Shown here: positions 1 through 5,023 of the stretch, piece by piece
Position numbering within the stretch: the stretch's first letter is position 1
Layout of the letters: every line of letters starts with the position of its first letter
From: Bacillota bacterium
Lineage (GTDB): Bacteria; Bacillota; Sulfobacillia; RBS10-35; JAJYVN01
DNA: 7,345 nt
Direction: 5' to 3'
Assembly (NCBI GenBank): GCA_021791995.1
Contig: JAJYVN010000039.1
Span: 7,440-14,784, forward strand
Notes under the pieces: generated by a model
What the model saw: the letters and a program-made list of their open reading frames with translations, nothing else
The model's database searches: none
Told to the model about the DNA's origin: nothing
Position numbers and translations under genes: made by a program

Positions 1-726
1 CAGGCCGAGCCCGACCTTACGGTGGGAACCATCGACCTCAACGCAGACTCTGCCGTGGCAGCCGCATGGGAAGGGGTGCGCTGCCGCGGCGTCCGAACCG
101 TCTGGCATGCTCAGGAGAACGCGAAACGGGAGAAGGTGCTGCAGAAAAAGTCGCCCGTAAGCAGAAACGCTCTGGGCGGCCCGTCCAGGGCGAGCGCAGC
201 CATATTGGGTCTTGGGTGGTACATCGCTGCACTCGATTCCGCCGTTGCCTGGCAAGTGGCAGCGGCCATCGTGACGTGGGCTGTTATGGCTCGTCTGCAC
301 GTGTTGGTCTTTGAGCACCTACGAGCATACCGGCCAGAGCGTGGCGTGTCATGGAGTCGACGCACCAACCGTAAGCGTTCCTACTGGCTTCGTGGCAAGG
401 TGCTGGAGCATGTACGGCACCTTGCCTTGTGTCATGGAATCCTCGTGGTGGAACGGAACCCTGCCTGGAGCAGTGCTGCTTGCCCGCACGGTATCCATCT
501 CGGCGCGAGGTTTGCGCCGGACGGACGCGGCTATCCAGGCCGATTCCGGTGCGTGCGTTGCGGCTGGACGGGCGATGCCAACGTCGTGGCGGCCTTGAAC
601 CTGAAGCGGAAGTGGGCTCGAACCTTCCAGTATCCCACCCAACAGGAAGCCGCCGAAGCAAGACGCGCCCGCAAGGGAAGCGCAGCCGCGAGCCGAGGGA
701 GCTCACCAGAGACGGTGGGGGGGTAA
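1..726 (+). CDS. tnpB: TnpB/OrfB-family RNA-guided endonuclease, C-terminal part (5' end outside window)
   Basis: The frame is open from base 1 to a TAA at 724-726, so the gene begins outside the window; GTG 22 is internal. The three RuvC blocks are visible in order: VGTIDLN with the first catalytic Asp (codon 34-36), VLVFEHLRAY with the Glu (313-315), and WTGDANVVAALNLKRK with the last Asp (574-576). Spacings of 93 and 87 residues fit TnpB proteins. A zinc ribbon lies between Glu and the last Asp: the second knuckle CVRC is intact (550-561), but the first reads CPHG (481-492) where CxxC is expected. TnpB proteins of IS200/IS605 and IS607 elements cut DNA guided by an RNA encoded at their own 3' end. 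No TnpA is in view. The fold is sure from the motifs; activity is not. A miniature Cas12-type effector is an alternative. Residues encoded by about 145-220 may be read in a disturbed frame (see findings). Confidence 0.85.
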   Translation, partial: QAEPDLTVGTIDLNADSAVAAAWEGVRCRGVRTVWHAQENAKREKVLQKKSPVSRNALGGPSRASAAILGLGWYIAALDSAVAWQVAAAIVTWAVMARLHVLVFEHLRAYRPERGVSWSRRTNRKRSYWLRGKVLEHVRHLALCHGILVVERNPAWSSAACPHGIHLGARFAPDGRGYPGRFRCVRCGWTGDANVVAALNLKRKWARTFQYPTQQEAAEARRARKGSAAASRGSSPETVGG

Positions 727-1000
727 CGTCCGAGGCATGACGGATGCCTCTCGGGCCTTCTGCCCTTGCGGTCTGCACGGGAAGACGCAGGCCGCTGTGG
801 TGGGGCTGGGGCTGGTCCTATGCGAGTGTGCAAAGGGCCTCCTGCGAGAGGCATAGGACGACTCCCAATCGCCTGTCGACCCGACGCAAGCGCAAAGGGG
901 TCGACTCCTCCTCCCCAAGGGGAGAAGGAACCAGGGGCAACCGGCGCCAGCCGAATTGGGGCGGCACGAACGACGTATGTCTTGATTTGTCACACAAATC
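727..1000 (+). ncRNA. candidate structured RNA / right end of the TnpB element
   Basis: This noncoding stretch follows the tnpB stop and is full of inverted repeats. GAGGCAT/ATGCCTC is at 732-738/744-750 with a 5-nt loop, and GGGC/GCCC at 753-756/762-765. GTCCTATGC/GCATAGGAC is perfect over 9 bp at 815-823/851-859, and GTCGACCC/GGGTCGAC over 8 bp at 875-882/898-905. CTCCCC/GGGGAG lies around an AA at about 911-924, and GATTTGT/ACAAATC at 984-990/994-1000. TnpB elements encode an omega (reRNA) guide that overlaps the 3' end of tnpB and runs to the right end, so position and structure fit. The last stem extends only with U.G pairs as plus-strand RNA, which favours that strand. The assignment is inference: no boundary, target motif or homologue can be tested here. 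Confidence 0.3.
984..1000. repeat. 7-bp perfect inverted repeat, 3-nt spacer (GATTTGTCACACAAATC)
   Basis: This AT-rich dyad stands out in GC-rich surroundings. As plus-strand RNA it gains two U.G pairs and one C-G pair on its flank. It could be the right-end hairpin of the transposon, an operator, or the last stem of the candidate RNA. A perfect TTGACA follows at 1010-1015, but I see no -10 box at a usable distance. Confidence 0.5.
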
Positions 1001-1027
1001 GGGAAGCAGTTGACACCACGTGGCTGC

Positions 1028-1281
1028 ATGAACGGAAGTGCCGTGGTGGTCGAGGGTTCCGCGGAGAAGGCGCGCACCCTCGCTGCCGCTGTTGGGGCAC
1101 GATTGACTGCGGTCCCGATTCTGCCCCGCTGGAGCCCACCACTCGTCTGGCGAACGCTGCCGCCCTCACGGATGCGCTCGTGTACGACCCGAGGATTCGC
1201 GCGGCGGTGGGGCAGGGAACGGTGGACGTGAGCGAGCCAGCCGATGGATCCCGCATCGCCCGCATCGGGGAAAGAAGGTGA
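1028..1281 (+). pseudogene. possible decayed small coding region, frame change near 1115
   Basis: From ATG 1028 one frame reads MNGSAVVVEGSAEKARTL and continues to about LTAVP (codons to 1117). The neighbouring frame then reads SAPLEPTTRLANAAALTDAL and on through DPRIRAAVGQGTVDVSEP to a TGA at 1279-1281. Joined by a single-base change, they would give a protein of about 83 residues. Each part has amphipathic, G/C-ending codon character, while the unused part of either frame looks unprotein-like. I see no Shine-Dalgarno before ATG 1028 and recognise no family. In DNA this GC-rich, open frames arise by chance, so this is a weak call. Confidence 0.2.
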
Positions 1282-1310
1282 CCACCTCGCCACCCAGATC
1301 CTCCGGCGAC

Positions 1311-1332
1311 CCGATGTGCATCCGATGTGCAT
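1311..1332. repeat. perfect tandem duplication, 2 x 11 bp (CCGATGTGCAT)
   Basis: Copies at 1311-1321 and 1322-1332 are identical and directly adjacent. A one-helix-turn period would suit a pair of binding sites, but two copies may equally be a simple replication-slippage duplication in noncoding DNA. Confidence 0.7.
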
Positions 1333-1379
1333 AAACAGAGCACCGAGTTTGATCCCCTGGAACCACATGAGGGGTCATC

Positions 1380-1397
1380 CTCGACTTTCTAGTCGAG
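1380..1397. repeat. 7-bp inverted repeat CTCGACT/AGTCGAG
   Basis: Arms at 1380-1386 and 1391-1397 enclose a 4-base loop. On the minus strand it directly follows the T run of the terminator at 1398-1424 and is the third hairpin of that cluster. On the plus strand it is followed by A5, not T, so it is not a plus-strand terminator. Confidence 0.5.
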
Positions 1398-1424
1398 AAA
1401 AACGCGTACCAGCGCGCTGGTACG
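1398..1424 (-). terminator. intrinsic terminator of the minus-strand transcript
   Basis: A 20-base perfect palindrome at 1405-1424 (half-site CGTACCAGCG) is followed on the minus strand by two bases and TTTTT (plus-strand A5 at 1398-1402). It lies about 47 bases beyond the stop of the minus-strand gene ending at 1471. The GC-rich stem plus U run fits Rho-independent termination. A fully self-complementary palindrome could also bind a dimeric regulator. Confidence 0.6.
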
Positions 1425-1437
1425 GTGGACTGCAGCC

Positions 1438-1467
1438 GAATGGGAGGGGCCATCGCCCCTCCCATTC
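1438..1467 (-). terminator. 13-bp perfect hairpin just after the minus-strand stop codon
   Basis: Arms GAATGGGAGGGGC (1438-1450) and GCCCCTCCCATTC (1455-1467) enclose CATC. It begins 3 bases past the TAA at 1473-1471. Neither strand has an adjacent T run, so alone it is better read as a 3'-end stabilising hairpin, working with the terminator at 1398-1424. Confidence 0.55.
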
Positions 1468-1470
1468 CCA

Positions 1471-2187
1471 TTACGCCTCTGCCTCTCCCACCAGTTCCGG
1501 CAGGAGCTCAGCCGCGCGACCGAGAGCAGCGAGGCTTCCGCGGAGTTGCCGCACCGAGGCGGCCACATCGGAGACCACATCGTAGTTGACCTCGTTCCAT
1601 CGATCGAGGAGGGCGCACGCATTACCAGGCGCCAGTTGCTGGGCCAGCGCAAGGGGAGTGGAGGAGAGCGCCTCCCGAACATCGGCTGTAGCAGGTTGCC
1701 CCCCGATCTCTGCAAGGAGGGCTTCGATGGTGGGACGCAACCGATGAGTGGCCAAGAGCGCATAACGTGCGACCCGTTCTTCATTCTCGGTCCACCCGGT
1801 TTCATAGTCCATCGTTTCGAGGAAGAAGTCGATATCACCCCAGCCGTCGAGAAGCTTACCCCACAGTACCTGCGCTTCGCTCACCACGTTGCTCCTTTCA
1901 CCCGCATCGTGCGTACGGACTGCGGGTCGATCTTCGCGCACGCTCTGCCGTGCGCGACGCTGATAGTGGAGACGAGCCAAAGACGGGGTGTCGTCAACCC
2001 GATCCGGCAGGATCCACGTTGTCCGCCCTGCCAAATTCGGATGCGGCGAGTCAATCACCTTGACGCGTACCTTGGTGTGATCGGAGGCATACTCCACGAC
2101 CTCACCACAAGCTACGGCCGCCCGGCTCGTCTCATCGTCCCAGAGAACGAAATAGAGGTGTTGCCCCAGATGAAACTGTCGCGCCAA
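1471..2187 (-). CDS. conserved-looking protein of unknown function, two-part architecture
   Basis: I do not recognise this protein. TTG 2187 is chosen as start because GGGGGTG sits 9 bases upstream, giving 238 residues beginning (M)ARQFHLGQHLYFVLWDD. The frame stays open to GTG 2274 and has another GTG at 2199, but SD-like bases abut both starts, and the extra N-terminus looks untranslated. Residues 2-65 look beta-rich (EYASDHTKVRVKVIDSPHPN, then TTWILPDRV), suggesting a small barrel-like domain. About 70-100 is Arg-rich and probably flexible. From 101 to the end it is predicted alpha-helical (DIDFFLETMDYETGW, LRPTIEALLAEI, ending with Ala/Leu/Glu-rich helices). There is no signal peptide, no convincing membrane segment and no cysteine cluster. 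It lies downstream of the alpha-galactosidase on the same strand, 208 bases away, so cotranscription is possible. Its end is backed by a hairpin and terminator, supporting a real transcription unit. Confidence 0.62.
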   Translation of the reverse strand: MARQFHLGQHLYFVLWDDETSRAAVACGEVVEYASDHTKVRVKVIDSPHPNLAGRTTWILPDRVDDTPSLARLHYQRRARQSVREDRPAVRTHDAGERSNVVSEAQVLWGKLLDGWGDIDFFLETMDYETGWTENEERVARYALLATHRLRPTIEALLAEIGGQPATADVREALSSTPLALAQQLAPGNACALLDRWNEVNYDVVSDVAASVRQLRGSLAALGRAAELLPELVGEAEA

Positions 2188-2327
2188 TCCAGCGAGCACC
2201 CCCCATACCCAGAGTCTATTCTGAGAAATGTACCAGGCAAAGCCACACAACGGCAAGGACCCGCATGCACTCACCTAAAATGGAGCCGCGAGGCCCGTGG
2301 CACACTCAGTATGGACAGATTACCGAA

Positions 2328-2356
2328 GGGATGTTCGTTACCGTCGTGAACATCCC
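2328..2356. repeat. 9-bp perfect inverted repeat GGGATGTTC/GAACATCCC
   Basis: Arms 2328-2336 and 2348-2356 flank an 11-base centre, in the gap between the alpha-galactosidase stop (2396) and the next minus-strand gene. There is no T run on either strand, so it is a poor intrinsic terminator. It could be an operator before the gene ending at 1471 (a weak -10-like CATACT lies at 2313-2308 on the minus strand, with no good -35) or a 3' stabilising hairpin of the galactosidase message. Confidence 0.5.
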
Positions 2357-2395
2357 CTGCCACGGATCAGCGCGTCTCCATCACGACCAGTCCTT

Positions 2396-2995
2396 TCACT
2401 CCACACGCTCATAGAACCAAATCGCGGCACCGCGTGGTGGCAACGAGAACGTAATGCCTAAGTGAAGCAAGTCCTCCCCCGAGATCTGAAAGGAGCGGCG
2501 CGTTTCGGGATCGTCGAGCCGATACTGTGCATCGGGTGCGATGGTGCGTAGGGCAATCGTCTTCTCTGGCTCAGGACAATCACGGTGGCGAATGGCCTGC
2601 ACAAACCCTCGTCCCTCTTCGGGCAGGTCGAATTGACGCAGCACCCATCCGCGTACGGAGCGGTCACCCGGCAGTAGCGGATAGTAGTCCCCACGCAGGA
2701 CCAGGTCGGCGGCACGCCGCCAGAGCGATACCATCTGCCGTGTCTGGTGGTGGTCGTGGCGCTCATCACGGATGTCCAGGGCGACAAAGAGCATCGCGGC
2801 CAAGGCACAGTGGTAAGCAAATGCGTCATTGGCGAACTCGAACTGCCAGTCACGCCCATCCGGGATGTTGTCCCACGAAAGGGCAAAATCCTTGAAATAG
2901 GGGATCCAGCGAAACAGGGTGTCTTGAAACGCCAGTTTCACCTCATGCAGGCCATAGCCGTAATCGGTGTAATGGAGTGGAACCGATCGGCGCAT
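2396..2995 (-). CDS. alpha-galactosidase, C-terminal part (end of barrel and beta domain)
   Basis: This frame reads MRRSVPLHYTDYGYGLHEVK onward for 199 residues from ATG 2995. The same frame is open upstream through RRNDLET, the GH36 acid/base segment, so ATG 2995 is an internal Met of the full enzyme (residue 471). There is no Shine-Dalgarno before it, and independent translation is unlikely. The tail (QISGEDLLHLGITFSLPPRG, then AAIWFYERV) matches the C-terminal antiparallel beta domain expected in GH36 enzymes. The intact reading frame here argues against long decay. Confidence 0.6.
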   Translation of the reverse strand: MRRSVPLHYTDYGYGLHEVKLAFQDTLFRWIPYFKDFALSWDNIPDGRDWQFEFANDAFAYHCALAAMLFVALDIRDERHDHHQTRQMVSLWRRAADLVLRGDYYPLLPGDRSVRGWVLRQFDLPEEGRGFVQAIRHRDCPEPEKTIALRTIAPDAQYRLDDPETRRSFQISGEDLLHLGITFSLPPRGAAIWFYERVE

Positions 2996-3000
2996 CGTCT

Positions 3001-4404
3001 CTAAATCGTTGCGCCGCCCCCCGAGGCACAGGAGTCAATCCAAAGCCCCGGGTTTCGGCGCAACAGGTCGTCCCAAAGCTGCAGATAGCCCTGCACATAG
3101 AGGTTTTCGACCATGCCACGCCGATCGGCGCCTTCATTGTCGCGCCAAAAGCGAAGGGGGGCGATGTTGCAGTCCTGGCGGTAGACGCCGACTTCGCCGC
3201 TTTGAATCAACTGGGAAAGATGCTCCGTCAGCCAGATGCGACACTCGGGATTGCCGAGGTCCAGAAGGCGATTGCGGGATTCCCAATCGTCGGCAGACAG
3301 ATCCCCCGCCCGCCTCAGAAGCCAATTGGGGTGTTCGCGGTAGAGCTCCGTGCCACAGAAGACCCGCTCCGGCTCGAACCAAAGCAAAAGCTCTGCTCCC
3401 ACTGCTTTTGCGGCACGGCCGACCGGCCCCAAACCGGACGGAAAGCGACGCGGATCGGCTCGCCAATTTCCGGTCTGAATCCAGAGCGGATACACGTCAG
3501 TGTCAGGGCAGGGGTACCACCCCGCATCGATCCACCAAACGTCGAAGGCAATGCCGTTGGCCGTGAACCGGTCCATGAATCGCCGTTGGTTCTCCTCTGT
3601 CGCCGCCGTGTATTCGACGCCACCGTCGTTGCAGGCACAGGCGAGCTTCGGCGCAAGAGGACGCTCCGCCGGCCGTGGGAGAATGTGCTCCCGGTACCAA
3701 CGACGCCAGAGGTTTGTGCCGCGCTCGGTGTCTCCTGCCCACGCCAAAAGCGTGATGCACGGGCTACGCATGGTCTCCCCGGGTTCGAGCCGCACACGGG
3801 TGACCTCCTGACCGGCCTGAATGCAAAGGCCCTGTTCGGTACTGCGGAAGGTTACCCGCCACTGTCCTGGCCATCCCACCGCCATGTGCCAACCCATCTC
3901 GCGAAACATCACGCGGAAGTAGGGGAAGGCACCGTCGGACGGCCGGCCATCGCGCGGAGCGATCGTGAGGGTCTGGCCTGATCCTAGCGGGGTAAGGTCC
4001 ATGCTGTATCCATCGGCCTGACCCGTGTCGCCGGTACTATGCTCGATCACGGGGTCGGTACCGTGGAAGACTTGGTCCAGTGCCTGAAAGTCCTCGATCA
4101 GATCCGACGGCTCCGGACCGGCGTTGGTGATCCACACGGTCCATTCCACCACAGGATGGGTGGTGTATTGGCGCCACAGCACAGAGATCGTCAGGCCGCT
4201 CGGGTCCCTGCCCTCCAGCCTTGTCTCCTGCGGTTCATTGTCGCACGACCGGGAGGCAACCGCGGGGTGCCAGTCGGCGGGGATCCCAGTCACCACGCGC
4301 CCCCCATAGCGAAAACAGAACGGAAGATTCTCGGGCTGGGCGATGAAGCGGTCGGTGCCACGGTGCAGGGCATCCATATCCTCCGGTTGGCAGGACGAAC
4401 GCAT
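3001..4404 (-). CDS. alpha-galactosidase, N-terminal part (beta-sandwich and most of the barrel)
   Basis: This frame runs 467 codons from ATG 4404 to a TAG at 3003-3001. AAGGAG (minus strand of 4410-4415) sits 5 bases before the ATG and fixes the start. The frame stays open upstream to 4692, but that would run into rpsO and has no ribosome site. It carries the nucleophile Asp411 and ends with SCASGG plus four out-of-frame residues (GATI), so without recoding the product lacks the acid/base and the C-terminal domain. The beta-sandwich segment (LPFCFRYGGRV onward, HPVVEWTVWITN, then DFQALDQ) resembles the short GH36 subgroup. The gene is divergent from rpsO. Confidence 0.72.
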   Translation of the reverse strand: MRSSCQPEDMDALHRGTDRFIAQPENLPFCFRYGGRVVTGIPADWHPAVASRSCDNEPQETRLEGRDPSGLTISVLWRQYTTHPVVEWTVWITNAGPEPSDLIEDFQALDQVFHGTDPVIEHSTGDTGQADGYSMDLTPLGSGQTLTIAPRDGRPSDGAFPYFRVMFREMGWHMAVGWPGQWRVTFRSTEQGLCIQAGQEVTRVRLEPGETMRSPCITLLAWAGDTERGTNLWRRWYREHILPRPAERPLAPKLACACNDGGVEYTAATEENQRRFMDRFTANGIAFDVWWIDAGWYPCPDTDVYPLWIQTGNWRADPRRFPSGLGPVGRAAKAVGAELLLWFEPERVFCGTELYREHPNWLLRRAGDLSADDWESRNRLLDLGNPECRIWLTEHLSQLIQSGEVGVYRQDCNIAPLRFWRDNEGADRRGMVENLYVQGYLQLWDDLLRRNPGLWIDSCASGGGATI

Positions 4405-4409
4405 GGCAA

Positions 4410-4415
4410 CTCCTT
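4410..4415 (-). promoter_or_regulatory. ribosome binding site deciding the alpha-galactosidase start
   Basis: AAGGAG on the minus strand within GGAGGAAGGAG, 5 bases from ATG 4404. It rules out the longer open frame that begins at 4692 inside rpsO. Confidence 0.75.
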
Positions 4416-4482
4416 CCTCCCTTCCTGCACCCCTTTCCAGCTCCGTCCGTTTGCTCCTGCCGACATGTGTGCGGTTGGCAAA

Positions 4483-4511
4483 TTGCTCGCTGACGGCCTG
4501 TGTGTTAGACT
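4483..4511 (+). promoter_or_regulatory. candidate promoter of rpsO
   Basis: TTGCTC (4483-4488), a 17-base spacer, then TAGACT (4506-4511) preceded by an extended -10 TG (4503-4504). The -10 is one base from TATACT; the -35 is weak, which an extended -10 commonly offsets. Transcription would start near 4518, leaving a leader of about 110 bases. A nearby TTGGCA (4475-4480) is too far from the -10 (25 bases). Confidence 0.4.
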
Positions 4512-4556
4512 CCTCTCTGCTACGCGTCAGTACTGGCTGGTGAATGCGCGTCTCTG

Positions 4557-4622
4557 CCCTCCGCGGCGGTTCGCCAGGCCGGTAAGGAAGCCCCCATCGG
4601 GCGCTGCCGCGAGCAGGGAGGA
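4557..4622 (+). promoter_or_regulatory. structured rpsO leader, possible S15 autoregulatory site
   Basis: CGCGGC (4562-4567) pairs with GCCGCG (4606-4611), closing a domain that holds GCCC/GGGC (4590-4593/4599-4602, loop CCATC). An alternative hairpin GGCG/CGCC (4565-4568/4572-4575) is mutually exclusive with the outer stem. The outer stem ends 4 bases before AGGGAGG (4615-4621). S15 represses its own mRNA in several bacteria by binding leader junctions or pseudoknots near the ribosome site. The fold resembles that idea but matches no particular known class that I can confirm. Confidence 0.35.
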
Positions 4623-4627
4623 ACCAC

Positions 4628-4900
4628 ATGCCATTGGATCCGGAAAAGAAGCGCGAGATCATTGCTTCGTTCGCTCGAGATGGAGAGGACACCGGTTCCA
4701 GCGAGGTGCAGATCGCACTGCTCAGTGGCCGGATCGATCAGTTGACCGAGCACTTGAAGGCCCATCCCAAGGATCACCACAGCCGACGCGGACTGTACAT
4801 GATGGTGGGTCAACGGCGACGCCTGATGAACTACCTGCGTCGCAAGGATCACCAGCGCTTTCGGGAAGTGGTCGAGCGCTTGGGTATTCGCAGCCATTAG
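4628..4900 (+). CDS. rpsO: 30S ribosomal protein S15
   Basis: This 90-residue protein has the usual S15 length (about 89). S15 is a primary 16S rRNA-binding protein of the small-subunit platform; it holds the h20/h21/h22 junction and contacts 23S rRNA at an intersubunit bridge. The family signatures are all present: DTGSSEVQIALLS (21-33), the rRNA-binding loop KDHHSRRGL (48-56), VGQRRRLMNYL (60-70) and the C-terminal ERLGIRS. The start ATG 4628 follows AGGGAGG by 6 bases. pnp follows at 123 bases in the order conserved across many bacteria, so readthrough is likely. The gene is intact, unlike the neighbouring alpha-galactosidase. The identification is certain. Confidence 0.97.
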   Translation: MPLDPEKKREIIASFARDGEDTGSSEVQIALLSGRIDQLTEHLKAHPKDHHSRRGLYMMVGQRRRLMNYLRRKDHQRFREVVERLGIRSH

Positions 4901-4911
4901 GTCAGAGATAC

Positions 4912-4973
4912 GGAACGGATGTTCCATTGGGGCCGCGATGTTCGGAGACAGAGGGCGGCCGGACTTCCGCCTT
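4912..4973 (+). promoter_or_regulatory. hairpins in the rpsO-pnp spacer (possible RNA-processing site)
   Basis: GGAAC/GTTCC (4912-4916/4921-4925, loop GGAT) is 11 bases past the rpsO stop. A second stem pairs AGGGCGG (4952-4958) with CCGCCTT (4967-4973) including one G.U, loop 8. Neither has a T run, so they are not good terminators. In E. coli, stems between rpsO and pnp are cut by RNase III, and pnp controls its own message from there. A similar role here is inference from position. Confidence 0.35.
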
Positions 4974-5023
4974 GGTGCTGATGTGCGCGCGCCCGCCGCG
5001 ACGGCTTCGAAGGGGGAACAGGA

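Larger units (their letters stand above)
2396..4404 (-). pseudogene. GH36 alpha-galactosidase, complete but split by a one-base frame change
   Basis: Read with one extra G in the run at 3022-3017, this gene encodes 669 residues. That is close to the short GH36 forms and somewhat below the roughly 730 of well-studied ones. GH36 alpha-galactosidases release terminal alpha-galactose from melibiose, raffinose or galactomannan by a retaining mechanism. Visible in order are an N-terminal beta-sandwich (about 20-250), the barrel motif WWIDAGWY (Asp293), WFEPE (342-346), the nucleophile in YRQDCN (Asp411), and SCASGG followed after the break by RRND with the acid/base Asp467. A C-terminal beta domain follows. 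The nucleophile to acid/base spacing of 56 residues fits the family. There is no signal peptide, so it is probably cytoplasmic. Whether the break is an error, a null mutation or recoding is open (see findings); if real and not recoded, the enzyme is dead. Confidence 0.8.

Noticed and set aside
798..816. G-quadruplex in the G-rich stretch
   Set aside because: Only two runs reach three or more G; at best a weak two-layer form.
815..924. CRISPR array next to the Cas12-like protein
   Set aside because: GCAAAGGG occurs at 830 and 892, 62 bases apart, but the surrounding bases do not form a direct repeat of useful length and there is no third copy.
1010..1038. Sigma-70 promoter from the perfect TTGACA at 1010-1015
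   Set aside because: Nothing like TATAAT lies 16-18 bases downstream.
703..1368. 221-codon minus-strand open frame
   Set aside because: The translation is rich in Arg, Pro, Ser and Cys with no domain-like segments, and it covers the hairpin array; it looks like a chance frame in GC-rich DNA.
1546..2349. 267-codon plus-strand open frame opposite the unknown minus-strand gene
   Set aside because: It lies antisense to the better candidate. The minus frame has a ribosome site, protein-like composition and a terminator at its end; the plus frame has none of these.
2977..3981. 334-codon plus-strand open frame inside the alpha-galactosidase
   Set aside because: It is the shadow of a gene whose catalytic motifs are read clearly on the minus strand.
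4405..4692. N-terminal extension of the alpha-galactosidase frame by 96 codons
   Set aside because: It overlaps rpsO on the opposite strand, has no ribosome site, and a strong AAGGAG fixes the start at 4404.
4912..4973. Terminator between rpsO and pnp
   Set aside because: Stems are present but no T run follows either; readthrough is also the norm for this pair.
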